From Serinicoccus marinus DSM 15273 (GTDB lineage: Bacteria > Actinomycetota > Actinomycetes > Actinomycetales > Dermatophilaceae): a stretch of DNA of 64,000 bases. Below, piece by piece: positions 1 to 9,268 of the stretch (position 1 is the stretch's first letter; the number at the start of each line of letters is the position of its first letter). The translations under genes were made by a program, and so were the position numbers. The notes under the pieces are model-generated. The model searched no databases and had not been told where the DNA came from. It was given only the letters and a program-made list of their open reading frames with translations. The stretch spans positions 310,001 to 374,000 of the forward strand of contig NZ_CP043808.1 in assembly GCF_008386315.1 (NCBI RefSeq). Reading direction: 5' to 3'.

Positions 1-1
1 G

Positions 2-2266
2 GACTCTTTCGTCTCCACCGACCACCTGCTCCTCGCGCTCGCCCGCTCCGGGGCCTTCCCGGCCCTGGACGCCGAGGCCATCGCGGAGCGGATCCCGGCG
101 CTGCGCGGCGGCAAGCCGGTCGACTCCGCCGAGCCGGAGGCGACCTTCGACGCCCTGGGTAAGTACGGCACCGACCTCACCGCGCTGGCCCGCGAGGGCA
201 GGCTGGACCCGGTCATCGGCCGTGACTCCGAGATCCGCCGGGTCGTCCAGGTGCTGTCCCGCCGCACGAAGAACAACCCGGTCCTCATCGGAGACCCCGG
301 CGTCGGCAAGACCGCCGTCGTCGAGGGCCTGGCCCAGCGCATCGTCGCCGGCGACGTGCCGGAGTCGCTGCGCGACAAGACCCTGATCGCCCTCGACCTC
401 GGCGCGATGGTCGCGGGCGCGAAGTACCGCGGCGAGTTCGAGGAGCGGCTCAAGGCGGTCCTCGCCGAGATCACCGGCAGCGACGGCCAGGTCATCACCT
501 TCATCGACGAGCTGCACACCGTCGTCGGCGCCGGAGCCAGCGGCGACTCCTCGATGGACGCCGGCAACATGCTCAAGCCGCTGCTCGCCCGGGGCGAGCT
601 GCGCATGGTCGGCGCGACGACCCTGGACGAGTACCGCGAGAACATCGAGAAGGACCCCGCGCTGGAGCGCCGCTTCCAGCAGGTCTTCGTCGGCGAGCCC
701 AGCGTCGAGGACACCGTGGCGATCCTGCGCGGCCTCAAGGAGCGCTACGAGGCGCACCACAAGGTCGCGATCGAGGACTCCGCGCTCGTCGCCGCCGCCG
801 ACCTCTCCGACCGCTACATCAGCGGCCGCCAGCTGCCGGACAAGGCCATCGACCTCGTCGACGAGGCCGCCAGCCGGCTGCGCATGGAGATCGACTCCTC
901 CCCGGTCGAGATCGACCAGCTGCAGCGGCAGGTCGACCGGCTGACGATGGAGGAGATGCACCTTGCCCGCGAGGACGACGAGGCCTCGCAGGCCCGGCTG
1001 GCCAAGCTGCGCGCCGACCTCGCCGACCGCCGCGAGGAGCTGGCCGCGCTCACCGCGCGCTGGGAGTCGGAGAAGGGCGGGCTCAACCGGGTCGGTGAGC
1101 TCAAGGCGCGGCTCGACGACCTGCGCACCCAGGCCGAGCGGCTGCAGCGGCAGGGCGACTACGAAGGCGCCTCCCGGCTGCTCTACGGCGAGATCCCCGC
1201 GGCCGAGACCGAGCTGGTGGCGGCGCAGGAGGAGGAATCCGCGCTGAGCACCGACACCGAGGTCGCGCCGATGGTCAAGGACGAGGTCGGTGCCGACGAC
1301 ATCGCCGACGTCATCTCGGCCTGGACCGGCATCCCCGCCGGGCGGCTGCTCGAGGGCGAGACCGAGAAGCTGCTGCGGATGGAGGACGTCATCGGGCAGC
1401 GGCTCATCGGGCAGCGGCTCGCGGTGCGTACCGTGAGCGACGCGGTCCGCCGCGCCCGCGCTGGCATCTCCGACCCGGACCGGCCGACCGGCTCCTTCCT
1501 CTTCCTCGGCCCCACCGGGGTCGGCAAGACCGAGCTCGCCAAGAGCCTGGCGGACTTCCTCTTCGACGACGAGCGGGCGATGGTCCGCATCGACATGTCG
1601 GAGTATGCCGAGCGGCACGCGGTCGCGCGCCTCATCGGCGCACCCCCCGGGTATGTCGGGTACGACGAGGGCGGGCAGCTCACCGAGGCCGTCCGGCGCC
1701 GGCCCTACTCGGTCGTGCTGCTGGACGAGGTGGAGAAGGCCCACCCGGAGACCTTCGACATCCTGCTGCAGGTGCTCGACGACGGCCGGCTCACCGACGG
1801 CCAGGGGCGCACCGTCGACTTCCGCAACGTCATCCTCGTGATGACCTCCAACCTGGGCAGCCAGTTCCTCATCGACCCCACCACCGACGAGGCCACCAAG
1901 CGGGAGCAGGTCATGAGCGCGGTCCGCGCCACTTTCAAGCCCGAGTTCCTCAACCGGCTCGACGAGGTCGTGATCTTCGACCCGCTCAGCCAGGACGAGC
2001 TGGCCACTATCGTCGGGCTCCAGGTGGCCGAGCTGAGCCGCCGGCTGGAGGGTCGCCGGATCTCCCTCGAGGTGACCGACGCGGCCTCCCGGTGGCTGGC
2101 CGAGCGTGGCTTCGACCCCGCCTACGGGGCCCGGCCGCTGCGCCGCCTGGTGCAGACGCAGATCGGTGACCGCCTGGCGCGGGCGCTGCTCGCCGGGGAC
2201 GTCCGCGACGGCGCGACGGTGGTGGTCGACGTCGATCCGGACGGTGGCGACCTCGTCCTGCGCTGA
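2..2266 (+). CDS. clpB: ATP-dependent disaggregase ClpB (5' end outside window)
   Basis: Hexameric AAA+ chaperone that resolubilises aggregated proteins together with DnaK. The open frame runs from base 2, so the first roughly 100 residues lie upstream; the visible start is in the second Clp N-terminal repeat (STDHLLLAL). First AAA+ domain: Walker A GDPGVGKT at about 290-313, Walker B FIDELH. Then a long charged coiled-coil middle domain (about 900-1240), which separates ClpB from ClpA/ClpC. Second AAA+ domain: Walker A GPTGVGKT at 1508-1531, Walker [10 protein letters not shown], and the ClpB-type end around [11 protein letters not shown] strong hairpin follows the stop. No frameshift seen. 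The identification is firm; only the N-terminus is missing. Confidence 0.95.
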   Translation, partial: DSFVSTDHLLLALARSGAFPALDAEAIAERIPALRGGKPVDSAEPEATFDALGKYGTDLTALAREGRLDPVIGRDSEIRRVVQVLSRRTKNNPVLIGDPGVGKTAVVEGLAQRIVAGDVPESLRDKTLIALDLGAMVAGAKYRGEFEERLKAVLAEITGSDGQVITFIDELHTVVGAGASGDSSMDAGNMLKPLLARGELRMVGATTLDEYRENIEKDPALERRFQQVFVGEPSVEDTVAILRGLKERYEAHHKVAIEDSALVAAADLSDRYISGRQLPDKAIDLVDEAASRLRMEIDSSPVEIDQLQRQVDRLTMEEMHLAREDDEASQARLAKLRADLADRREELAALTARWESEKGGLNRVGELKARLDDLRTQAERLQRQGDYEGASRLLYGEIPAAETELVAAQEEESALSTDTEVAPMVKDEVGADDIADVISAWTGIPAGRLLEGETEKLLRMEDVIGQRLIGQRLAVRTVSDAVRRARAGISDPDRPTGSFLFLGPTGVGKTELAKSLADFLFDDERAMVRIDMSEYAERHAVARLIGAPPGYVGYDEGGQLTEAVRRRPYSVVLLDEVEKAHPETFDILLQVLDDGRLTDGQGRTVDFRNVILVMTSNLGSQFLIDPTTDEATKREQVMSAVRATFKPEFLNRLDEVVIFDPLSQDELATIVGLQVAELSRRLEGRRISLEVTDAASRWLAERGFDPAYGARPLRRLVQTQIGDRLARALLAGDVRDGATVVVDVDPDGGDLVLR

Positions 2267-2287
2267 CGCGCGGGCGGACGACCCTCA

Positions 2288-2320
2288 CCCGGGGTCGCGG
2301 CAGGTCGCCGCGGCCCCGGG
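2288..2320 (+). terminator. hairpin terminator after clpB
   Basis: A 14-bp stem (2288-2301 with 2307-2320, one G-T pair) closes a 5-nt loop 21 bp after the clpB stop. There is no T-run, which is common for actinobacterial terminators. It separates clpB from the pst operon. Confidence 0.6.
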
Positions 2321-2336
2321 CATACCGCCCGCGGAA

Positions 2337-2369
2337 CTTCGACCGTCGTTCACGCGGCATTCACCTCTC
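2337..2369 (+). promoter_or_regulatory. PHO-box-like triple direct repeat upstream of pstS
   Basis: Three adjacent 11-bp units: CTTCGACCGTC (2337-2347), GTTCACGCGGC (2348-2358), ATTCACCTCTC (2359-2369). They share a TTCA-type core at exact 11-bp spacing, the layout known for PhoP binding sites of actinobacteria such as Streptomyces. Position upstream of pstS fits induction by phosphate starvation. Binding by a PhoP homologue is inferred; no PhoP gene is in the window. Confidence 0.6.
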
Positions 2370-2396
2370 ACGCCCGAGCACGTCACGTGTGCTCCC

Positions 2397-2402
2397 TAGG
2401 TT
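2397..2402 (+). promoter_or_regulatory. probable -10 element of pstS
   Basis: TAGGTT matches the actinobacterial TANNNT pattern. It lies 27 bp after the last PHO-box unit, so the box would sit at or above the -35 position, as expected for an activator site. About 85 nt of leader would precede the pstS start. Confidence 0.4.
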
Positions 2403-2494
2403 CGACCTCGGTTGGCGACGCCGCCACCACGAACCGGGCGCCGTCTCACTGGCGCGTCCGGCTGTCCTGGAAGACGTGCAGAGAGGTTCAACCC

Positions 2495-3628
2495 GTGAAG
2501 CTCCACCGCTTTGGTCCGACCGTCGCGATCGCGATGGCGGCCTCGCTCACCCTCGCCGCCTGCGGCGACGACGCGCCCACCACCTCCAGCAACGAGGGGT
2601 CCGACGAGGGCTCCGACGCCGGCTCCGAGGAGTCCGGCGAGGAGGGCGGCGAGACCCTCTCCGGCGACGTGCTCGGCTCGGGCGCGTCCTCCCAGGAAGC
2701 GGCCATGACCGCCTGGATCGCCGGCTACCAGGGCACCCAGCCCGAGGTGACGGTGCAGTACAACTCCGTGGGCTCCGGCGCCGGCCGGGAGAACCTCATC
2801 GCCGGTGCCTCCGACTTCATCGGCTCCGACGCCTACCTGGACGAGGAGGAGCGCGAGGCGGTGACCGACACCTGCGGTGAGGGCGGCGCCATGCACGTCC
2901 CGGTCTACATCTCCCCGGTCGCGGTCGCCTACAACCTGCCCGGCGTCGACGGCCTGCAGCTCTCGCCCGACACCCTGGCGCAGATCATGAACCAGGACAT
3001 CACGACCTGGGACGACGCGGCCATCGCCGAGGACAACCCGGACGCCGAGCTCCCGGACACCGAGATCACCGTGGTCCACCGCTCCGACGACTCGGGCACC
3101 ACCGAGAACTTCATGGAGTACCTCACCGCCGCCGCCCCCGACTCCTGGCCGCACGAGCCCAGCGACGCCTGGCCGGTCCCGGCCGAGGCCGCCGCGCAGA
3201 ACACCGGCGTCATCCAGGTCATCAACGACAACGAGGGCACGATCGGGTATGCCGACGCCTCGGTCGTCACCGGCCAGTCCGCCGCCATCGGCGTGGGCGA
3301 GGAGTTCGTCACCTTCTCCCCGGAGGCCGCGGCCAACGTCGTCGACGCCTCCGAGCCGGCCGACACCGGCGTCGAGGGCGACATGGCGCTGGAGCTGGCC
3401 CGCGACACCACCGAGTCGGGCACCTACCCGATCGTCCTCGTGAGTTACCACATCGCCTGCACCTCCTACGACGACCCGGAGCGGGCCAACCTCGTCAAGG
3501 ACTTCCTGTCCTACGTCGTCTCCGAGGAGGGCCAGCAGGCCGCCTCCGACGCCGCCGGGTCCGCCCCGATCTCCGAGGACACCCGCACCAGCGCGCTGGA
3601 GCTCATCGACACGATCCAGGGCGGCTGA
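2495..3628 (+). CDS. pstS: phosphate ABC transporter substrate-binding lipoprotein PstS
   Basis: High-affinity phosphate-binding lipoprotein of the Pst importer, 377 aa. I chose GTG 2495 rather than the longer open frame because AGAGAGG sits about 7 nt upstream and the protein then begins with a textbook lipoprotein signal: basic start, hydrophobic stretch, lipobox LAAC with the lipidated Cys at residue 23. A Gly/Ser/Glu-rich linker follows, then the phosphate-binding signatures GSGASSQ and SDDSGTTENF. First gene of pstSCAB, behind the PHO-box-like repeat. Family assignment is firm; start codon likely. Confidence 0.93.
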   Translation: MKLHRFGPTVAIAMAASLTLAACGDDAPTTSSNEGSDEGSDAGSEESGEEGGETLSGDVLGSGASSQEAAMTAWIAGYQGTQPEVTVQYNSVGSGAGRENLIAGASDFIGSDAYLDEEEREAVTDTCGEGGAMHVPVYISPVAVAYNLPGVDGLQLSPDTLAQIMNQDITTWDDAAIAEDNPDAELPDTEITVVHRSDDSGTTENFMEYLTAAAPDSWPHEPSDAWPVPAEAAAQNTGVIQVINDNEGTIGYADASVVTGQSAAIGVGEEFVTFSPEAAANVVDASEPADTGVEGDMALELARDTTESGTYPIVLVSYHIACTSYDDPERANLVKDFLSYVVSEEGQQAASDAAGSAPISEDTRTSALELIDTIQGG

Positions 3629-3650
3629 CACCTGTCCCGCCCACGTGCCA

Positions 3651-3693
3651 CCCCGGACCGGCGGTCGACCGAGGAGTCGACCGCCGGTCGGGG
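3651..3693 (+). terminator. strong hairpin between pstS and pstC
   Basis: A perfect 14-bp inverted repeat (3656-3669 with 3676-3689, 6-nt loop) extended by CCCC/GGGG around one bulged base. It lies in the only sizeable gap of the operon. It probably acts as an attenuator or mRNA-stabilising element that lets pstS be made in excess of the membrane subunits, an arrangement common in binding-protein operons. No T-run follows. Confidence 0.55.
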
Positions 3694-3729
3694 CGTGCCT
3701 GCCCCCTGTCCGACCCGTGAAGGAACCTC

Positions 3730-4677
3730 ATGAACGCCCCTGCCCCTCCCACGCGGCGTGAGCGCGGCCCGGCGAAGGCGGTGCGGCGACCGGGCGACCT
3801 CTTCTTCTCCGGCGCCTCCGTCGGCTCCGCCGTCGTCATCCTGCTCATCCTGGCCGGCGTCGCCGTCTTCCTCGCGGTGGAGGCCATGCCGGCCCTCACC
3901 GCCTCGGCCGACGAGATCAGCGGTGGCCGCGGGTTCTGGCGCTACGTCGCCCCCCTCGTCTTCGGGACCGTCGTCGCCTCGCTCATCGCGATGGTGCTGG
4001 CGACGCCGGTCGCCGTCGGCATCGCGCTGTTCGTCTCGCACTACGCGCCGCGCCGGCTGGGCAAGAGCATCGGCTTCGTCATCGACCTGCTCGCGGCGGT
4101 GCCCTCGGTCGTCTTCGGCATGTGGGGCATGGCGGTCTTCGCGCCGCGCCTGGTGCCGCTCTTCGAGTGGCTGGAGCGCTACCTCGGCTTCATCCCGATC
4201 TTCGCGGACTCGTCCACGACCGGGCGCACCCTGCTGACCGCCTCCATCGTGCTGGCGGTGATGATCCTGCCGATCATCACCTCGGTCTCGCGCGAGGTCT
4301 TCCTCCAGACGCCGCGCCTGCACGAGGAGGCCGCGCTGGCCCTCGGCGCTACTCAGTGGGAGATGATCCGCACCGCGGTCATCCCGTTCGGTATGCCCGG
4401 GGTCATCGGCGGCACGATGCTCGGCCTCGGGCGCGCCCTGGGGGAGACGATGGCGGTCGCCATCATCCTGGCGCCGGGCATCTTCACGTGGAACTTCATC
4501 GGCAACGGCAACTCCACCATCCCCGCCGAGATCGCCCTGAACTTTCCCGAGGCCGCCGGCCTGCGGCTCTCCGAGCTGATCGCCGCCGGCCTGGTCCTCT
4601 TCGTCATCACCCTCGGCGTCAACCTCTTCGCCCGCTGGATCGTGGACCGCCGCGCCGAGTTCTCGGGAGCCAACTGA
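3730..4677 (+). CDS. pstC: phosphate ABC transporter permease PstC
   Basis: Integral membrane subunit of the phosphate importer, 315 aa, with about six hydrophobic segments. The permease signature is visible late in the protein as [15 protein letters not shown], the loop that contacts the PstB ATPase. ATG 3730 is preceded by GAAGGA 5-6 nt upstream. The stop TGA shares one base with the pstA start (TGATG), so the two permeases are translationally coupled. Expected partner of PstA in a 1:1 pore. Confidence 0.93.
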   Translation: MNAPAPPTRRERGPAKAVRRPGDLFFSGASVGSAVVILLILAGVAVFLAVEAMPALTASADEISGGRGFWRYVAPLVFGTVVASLIAMVLATPVAVGIALFVSHYAPRRLGKSIGFVIDLLAAVPSVVFGMWGMAVFAPRLVPLFEWLERYLGFIPIFADSSTTGRTLLTASIVLAVMILPIITSVSREVFLQTPRLHEEAALALGATQWEMIRTAVIPFGMPGVIGGTMLGLGRALGETMAVAIILAPGIFTWNFIGNGNSTIPAEIALNFPEAAGLRLSELIAAGLVLFVITLGVNLFARWIVDRRAEFSGAN

Positions 4678-5831
4678 TGAGCACGCAGACCCAGACCCCG
4701 TCACCGCAGCGCAGCGACCATCGGCCCACCCAGCAGGAGGCCGTGAGCGGCATCGTCCCCTCGCCGGTGCGGCCGGCGGGCCGCCGCCCGGCGATGATCA
4801 TCGCCGCCGGCGCCGTCGTCCTCGCCCTCCTGCTGTGGCAGCTGCTCGACCTGCACGTGGCCGCGGCGCTGCTGCTGTCGTTCCTGGCCTACCTGGGCGC
4901 GATCTACGCCACCTACCGTCAGCTCGGCGGCACCCGGGTGGCCGTCGACCACCTGGTGCGCTCGCTGGTCTACTTCGCCTTCGTCTGCGCCATCGTGCCG
5001 CTGGTCTCGGTGCTCTGGACGGTCATCGCCCAGGGGGCCGGCCGGGCCTTCGACTTCGCCTTCCTCAACCAGACGATGAACGGCGTCACCGGGCTCAACG
5101 ACCAGCAGTACGCCGACGGCTCGGCGGACTTCGTCGGCGGCGCCTACCACGCGATCATGGGCACGCTCCTCATCACCGGGCTGGCGACGCTCATCTCGGT
5201 CCCGATCGGGATGTTCACCGCGATCTACCTGGTGGAGTACGGCGGCCGCAACCAGCTCAGCCGCGGGATCCGCTTCCTCGTCGACGTGATGACCGGCATA
5301 CCCTCCATCGTCGCCGGGCTCTTCGCCTTCGCGCTGTTCACCCAGATCTTCGGGATCCGCGACGCCAAGATGGGGCTCGCGGGTGCGGTCGCCCTGTCGG
5401 TGCTGATGATCCCGACCGTGGTGCGCAACAGCGAGGAGATGCTGCGGATCGTGCCCAACGAGCTGCGCGAGGCGGCACTGGCGCTCGGGGTGCCGAAGTG
5501 GCGGGTCATCGCCAAGGTCGTGCTGCCCACCGCCGCCTCCGGCCTGGCCTCGGGGGTCACGCTGGCCATCGCCCGGGTCATCGGCGAGACCGCGCCGCTG
5601 CTCGTCGCGATCGGGTATGCCCGCGGCCTGAACTGGAACGCCTTCGACGGACCGATGAACACGCTCGCGGTCTACGCCTACTTCATGTTCACCAAGCCGC
5701 TCAGCCCCGCCGTGCGGGAGCCGAGCCTGGAGCGCGCCTGGGCCGCCGCGCTGCTGGTGCTCATCGTCATCGCCCTCAACCTGCTCGCCCGGCTCATCGC
5801 CACGATGTTCGCGCCGAAGACCGGCCGCTGA
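4677..5831 (+). CDS. pstA: phosphate ABC transporter permease PstA
   Basis: Second permease subunit, 384 aa, longer than the roughly 290-300 aa typical of PstA. The extra N-terminal part (about residues 1-90) contains a Pro/Arg-rich tail and two additional hydrophobic segments before the conserved core begins. Core signature: [16 protein letters not shown]. Start ATG overlaps the pstC stop. Only 23 bp separate it from pstB. The core is clear; the role of the N-terminal extension is unknown. Confidence 0.92.
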   Translation: MSTQTQTPSPQRSDHRPTQQEAVSGIVPSPVRPAGRRPAMIIAAGAVVLALLLWQLLDLHVAAALLLSFLAYLGAIYATYRQLGGTRVAVDHLVRSLVYFAFVCAIVPLVSVLWTVIAQGAGRAFDFAFLNQTMNGVTGLNDQQYADGSADFVGGAYHAIMGTLLITGLATLISVPIGMFTAIYLVEYGGRNQLSRGIRFLVDVMTGIPSIVAGLFAFALFTQIFGIRDAKMGLAGAVALSVLMIPTVVRNSEEMLRIVPNELREAALALGVPKWRVIAKVVLPTAASGLASGVTLAIARVIGETAPLLVAIGYARGLNWNAFDGPMNTLAVYAYFMFTKPLSPAVREPSLERAWAAALLVLIVIALNLLARLIATMFAPKTGR

Positions 5832-5854
5832 CCTCCAGGAGACACTGCATACCC

Positions 5855-6633
5855 ATGTCCAAGCGCATCGACGTCACCGACCTCGACATCTACTACGGCG
5901 ACTTCCACGCCGTGAAGGATGTCTCCATGTCCATCGAGCCCCGCTCGGTGACCGCCTTCATCGGCCCCTCCGGCTGCGGCAAGTCCACCTTCCTGCGGAC
6001 GCTGAACCGCATGCACGAGGTGATCCCCGGCGCCCGGGTCGAGGGCGAGGTCGCGATCGACGGGCAGAACCTCTACGCCCGCAACGTCGACCCGGTCGAC
6101 GTGCGCCGCCAGGTCGGCATGGTCTTCCAGCGACCCAACCCGTTCCCGACGATGTCGATCAAGGAGAACGTCCTCGCGGGCGTCCGGCTCAACAGCAAGC
6201 GGATCTCGGGCAAGGTCGCCGACGAGCTCACCGAGAAGGCGCTGCGCGGCGCCAACCTGTGGAACGAGGTCAAGGACCGGCTCGACAAGCCCGGCTCGGG
6301 CCTGTCCGGCGGCCAGCAGCAGCGGCTGTGCATCGCCCGCGCCATCGCGATCCAGCCCGAGGTCATCCTCATGGACGACCGTGCTCGGCGCTGGACCCCA
6401 TTTCGACGCTGGCGATCGAGGACCTCATCAACGAGCTCAAGGTCGACTACACCGTCGTCATCGTCACGCACAACATGCAGCAGGCGGCGCGCGTCTCGGA
6501 CAAGACCGGCTTCTTCAACCTCGAGGCCACCGGCAAGCCGGGCGAGCTCGTGGAGTACGACTCCACCCAGAACATCTTCAACAACCCCAGCCAGCAGGCG
6601 ACCGAGGACTACATCTCCGGCCGCTTCGGCTGA
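5855..6633 (+). pseudogene. pstB: phosphate ABC transporter ATPase PstB, frameshifted in Walker B
   Basis: ATPase subunit of the phosphate importer. Frame one gives Walker [11 protein letters not shown]-loop FQRPNPFP and signature LSGGQQQR. The reading then breaks at about 6376: the Walker B region should read LMDEPCSALDP, and one missing G after GACGA restores it. Frame two then runs on through the H-loop [15 protein letters not shown] to the normal C-terminus ISGRFG. Restored length about 259 aa, normal for PstB. Pst cannot work without it and neighbours are intact, so a sequencing error is more likely than true loss. AGGAG precedes ATG 5855. No phoU follows. Confidence 0.88.
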
Positions 6634-6743
6634 GACTCCCGACAGGACCTTCCGCGTGTCCGCCTCTGGAGCGGACTCGGTATCTCCGGTGGTGGAGAGG
6701 GTCGCGCCGGGTCGTGTGAGATCGGCTGCGTGATACTGGAGGT

Positions 6744-7484
6744 ATGAGGTCTCTCGGCGCACGGCATACCCCCGGCTCGAGGATGCTCGGGGTGATGGGC
6801 CTCGCCGTCCTCGTCGCGCTCGCGGGGTGCTCGGACGACGACGGCGAGGACAGCGCGACCAGCTCGGCGCCGCCCCCGACGGCGCAGGACCGGCTGGAGC
6901 AGGCGCACGGGGTCCTCACCGACGCCGGCTCGGTCCACCTGACCATGGCCGGCGCCGACCTGCCCGAGGAGGAGAGCTCCTACATCATCAGCGCCGACGG
7001 CAGCGGCACGATGGACCCGCCCGCCTTCGACGGCACGATCACCGCGGTCGTGGCCGGGGTCCAGGCCGACATCCCGACCGTCGCGCTGGACGGCCAGCTC
7101 TTCGTGAAGCTGCCCTACGTGCCCGCGCACGTCAACACCGACCCGGAGGAGCTGGGGGTGCCCGACCCGGCCACGCTCTTCGACCGGGAGAGCGGCCTGG
7201 TGTCGCTGCTCACCCAGACCGACGACCCTCAGTTCGGCGAGCGCTCCCGGGCCGGGGCCGAGGTGGTGCAGCAGGTCGTGGGCACGCTGCCCGGCGAGAT
7301 CGTCACCGACCTGCTCTACGCCGGGGACGCCGAGTCCTCCTTCGACGTCACCTACGGGTTGGTGGAGGAGTCCTGGCAGGTCCGCAGCGTCGAGATCACC
7401 GGTCCGTTCTACCCCCCGACGACCTCGACCTACACCGTGACCCTCGACCAGTACGGCGAGCCGGTCACGGTCACCGAGCCCTAG
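6744..7484 (+). CDS. LppX/LprG-family lipoprotein
   Basis: Predicted lipoprotein, 246 aa from ATG 6744 or 233 aa from ATG 6783, with the lipobox LAGC followed by an acidic and Ser-rich linker. The rest resembles the LppX/LprAFG fold, whose hydrophobic pocket carries acylated lipids in mycobacteria. It overlaps the next gene, an MFS exporter, by one base (TAGTG); this is the same arrangement as mycobacterial lprG-P55, where the pair exports triacylglycerides. GATACT at 6732-6737 ends 6 nt before ATG 6744, suggesting a leaderless mRNA. The family call rests on weak sequence similarity plus strong context. Confidence 0.72.
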   Translation: MRSLGARHTPGSRMLGVMGLAVLVALAGCSDDDGEDSATSSAPPPTAQDRLEQAHGVLTDAGSVHLTMAGADLPEEESSYIISADGSGTMDPPAFDGTITAVVAGVQADIPTVALDGQLFVKLPYVPAHVNTDPEELGVPDPATLFDRESGLVSLLTQTDDPQFGERSRAGAEVVQQVVGTLPGEIVTDLLYAGDAESSFDVTYGLVEESWQVRSVEITGPFYPPTTSTYTVTLDQYGEPVTVTEP

Positions 7485-9265
7485 TGCCGGCGGGGGATCA
7501 GGGGGTCGTAGCGGGCGCTGCGGCTGGTCGTCCGGCTCGGGGGGCGCCGGCGCTGCTGACGGTCGCCGCGCTCGCGGTGGCCCTCGCCGCGGCCGACACC
7601 TACGTCGTCGTCCTGGCGCTCACGGACATGATGGCCGGCGTCGGGGTCGGCATCGAGTCGCTGCAGCGGGGGACCCCGATCATCTCGGGCTTCCTGCTCG
7701 GCTACATCGCCGTCCTGCCGCTCATCGGCCGCGTGTCCGACCTGGTCGACCGGCGCCGGATCCTGCTGTGGTGCCTGGTGGTCTTCGTCATCGGCTCGGC
7801 CGTGACCGCGGCCGCGGTCGAGCTGCCGGTCATGGTGGGGGGCCGCTTCCTCCAGGGTCTCGGCGGGGGCGGTCTGGTGCCCGCGACCCTCGCGCTGGTG
7901 GCCGACCTCTGGCCGCCCGGCCGGCGCGGTATGCCGCTGGGCGTCGTCGGCGCGGTGCAGGAGATGGGCTCGGTCGTCGGGCCGCTGCTGGGCGCGCTCG
8001 TCCTCGCCGTTGCCGGGTGGCGGGAGATCTTCTGGCTCAACGTGGTGCTCGGGCTGCTGGCCCTGGTCGGCGTCGCCGTCATCCGGCCCTCGCCCCCCAC
8101 GCGCCCACCGGGCGTCGCGAATGGTTCCCCCACGCCCCACCGAGCGTCGGGGATGGTTGCCCACGGACCCACCGGGCGTCGCGGATGGTTGGCGCGGGTG
8201 ACGGCATACCTGCTGGCGGCGCTCGCGACCGTGCTCTGGACGCTGACCCTGTGGGCGCCCGAGGCCCTGACCACCTCGATCGATCTGGGTGTGCCCTTCG
8301 TGCCCTTCGACACCGCGTCGGCCTCCCGGGTCGCGACGCCGATCGGTGCAGCCGCGGCCGTGGCGACGCTGCTCCTGGTGCTCGTCACCGCGTCTCGCTG
8401 GCTGCCGCTGCTGCTGCGCGCCGACCTGCTCGGCGCCACCCTCGTGGCCATCGCCCTCGGGTCGCTCGTCCTGACCTTCTCGACGGCCAACCCGGAGGAG
8501 GAGGTGCTCGGCCCCTGGGGGGTATGGCTGCTGCCGCTGGGTGCCGCCTCGACCGTGGCCTTCCTGCTCCGGCAACGGCTCGCCGCGAACCCGCTGATCC
8601 CCGAGGGAGTCGTCCGCCGCCGGGTCTGGCCCGCGCTGGTCGTCAGCCTCCTCGTCGGCGCGGCGATCGTCGCGATCGTCGTCGACGTCCCGCTGCTGTC
8701 CCGGCTCACCCAGGGCACCGACGAGACCGATGCGGCGCTGGTGCTGGTGCGCTTCCTCGTCGCCGTGCCCGTCGGTGCGCTGCTCGGGGGCTGGCTGCTG
8801 CGCCGCGTCGGCCCGGGGCTGGTCGCCGCCCCGGGGCTGGCGGTCGCGGCGGTCTCGATCTTCGCGATGGCGCGCTTGGAACGGGCCTCGCTGGACGAGG
8901 TCGTCAGCACCACGCTGGCGCTGGTCGGCGCCGGGCTCGGTGTCGGTCTGGCGATCGCACCGGTCAACGACGCGGCGCTCGCCGACGCCCGCGAGGACGG
9001 TCACGGCACCGTCAGCTCGCTCGTCGTCGTGGCGCGCATGGTCGGGATGGTCGTGGGTCTGGCGCTGCTCACCTCCCTCGGCCTGCGTCGGTTCTACCTG
9101 GAGGTCGGGACGCTAGCGGACCCCACCGACACCGACGCCCTGCTCGACGCTGCCGTGGTGCAGGTGCAGACGGTCCTCACGGGTGCCGGGTATACCGCCG
9201 CCCTCGCCGCCGTCGTCGCGCTCGCCCTCGGGGTGCGGGCCGTCGGCCGCACGGGGAGAGAGTAG
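7484..9265 (+). CDS. MFS exporter, P55-like (DHA2-type)
   Basis: Multi-spanning membrane transporter, about 593 aa, with roughly 14 hydrophobic segments. MFS motif A-like loop GRVSDLVDRRR follows the second segment and GRFLQGLGGG is present. GTG 7484 overlaps the stop of the lipoprotein gene, implying coupled translation. Mycobacterial P55 works with LprG in lipid export and drug tolerance; the same partnership is inferred here. Oddity: the loop near residue 210 contains a 3 x 32-bp DNA repeat (8104-8190) that adds about 32 Pro/Gly/Arg-rich residues. The start codon is supported only by coupling. Confidence 0.8.
   Translation: MPAGDQGVVAGAAAGRPARGAPALLTVAALAVALAAADTYVVVLALTDMMAGVGVGIESLQRGTPIISGFLLGYIAVLPLIGRVSDLVDRRRILLWCLVVFVIGSAVTAAAVELPVMVGGRFLQGLGGGGLVPATLALVADLWPPGRRGMPLGVVGAVQEMGSVVGPLLGALVLAVAGWREIFWLNVVLGLLALVGVAVIRPSPPTRPPGVANGSPTPHRASGMVAHGPTGRRGWLARVTAYLLAALATVLWTLTLWAPEALTTSIDLGVPFVPFDTASASRVATPIGAAAAVATLLLVLVTASRWLPLLLRADLLGATLVAIALGSLVLTFSTANPEEEVLGPWGVWLLPLGAASTVAFLLRQRLAANPLIPEGVVRRRVWPALVVSLLVGAAIVAIVVDVPLLSRLTQGTDETDAALVLVRFLVAVPVGALLGGWLLRRVGPGLVAAPGLAVAAVSIFAMARLERASLDEVVSTTLALVGAGLGVGLAIAPVNDAALADAREDGHGTVSSLVVVARMVGMVVGLALLTSLGLRRFYLEVGTLADPTDTDALLDAAVVQVQTVLTGAGYTAALAAVVALALGVRAVGRTGRE
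8104..8190 (+). repeat. three 23-bp repeats at 32-bp period inside the MFS gene
   Basis: Units at 8104-8126, 8136-8158 and 8168-8190 share CCCACCGGGCGTCGCG-ATGGTT with few differences, separated by 9-bp spacers. One period (32 bp) would shift the frame, but three (96 bp) keep it, so each copy is read in a different frame of the transporter. It falls in a hydrophilic loop. Confidence 0.85.
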
Positions 9266-9268
9266 GTC

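Noticed and set aside
6360-6400. Programmed frameshift in pstB.
   Set aside because: No slippery heptamer or downstream structure; it cuts Walker B, where recoding makes no sense, and many similar one-base gaps occur nearby.
8104-8190. Three 23-bp repeats with 9-bp spacers, looking like a tiny CRISPR.
   Set aside because: Spacers are far too short, the array lies inside an MFS coding frame and no cas genes are near.
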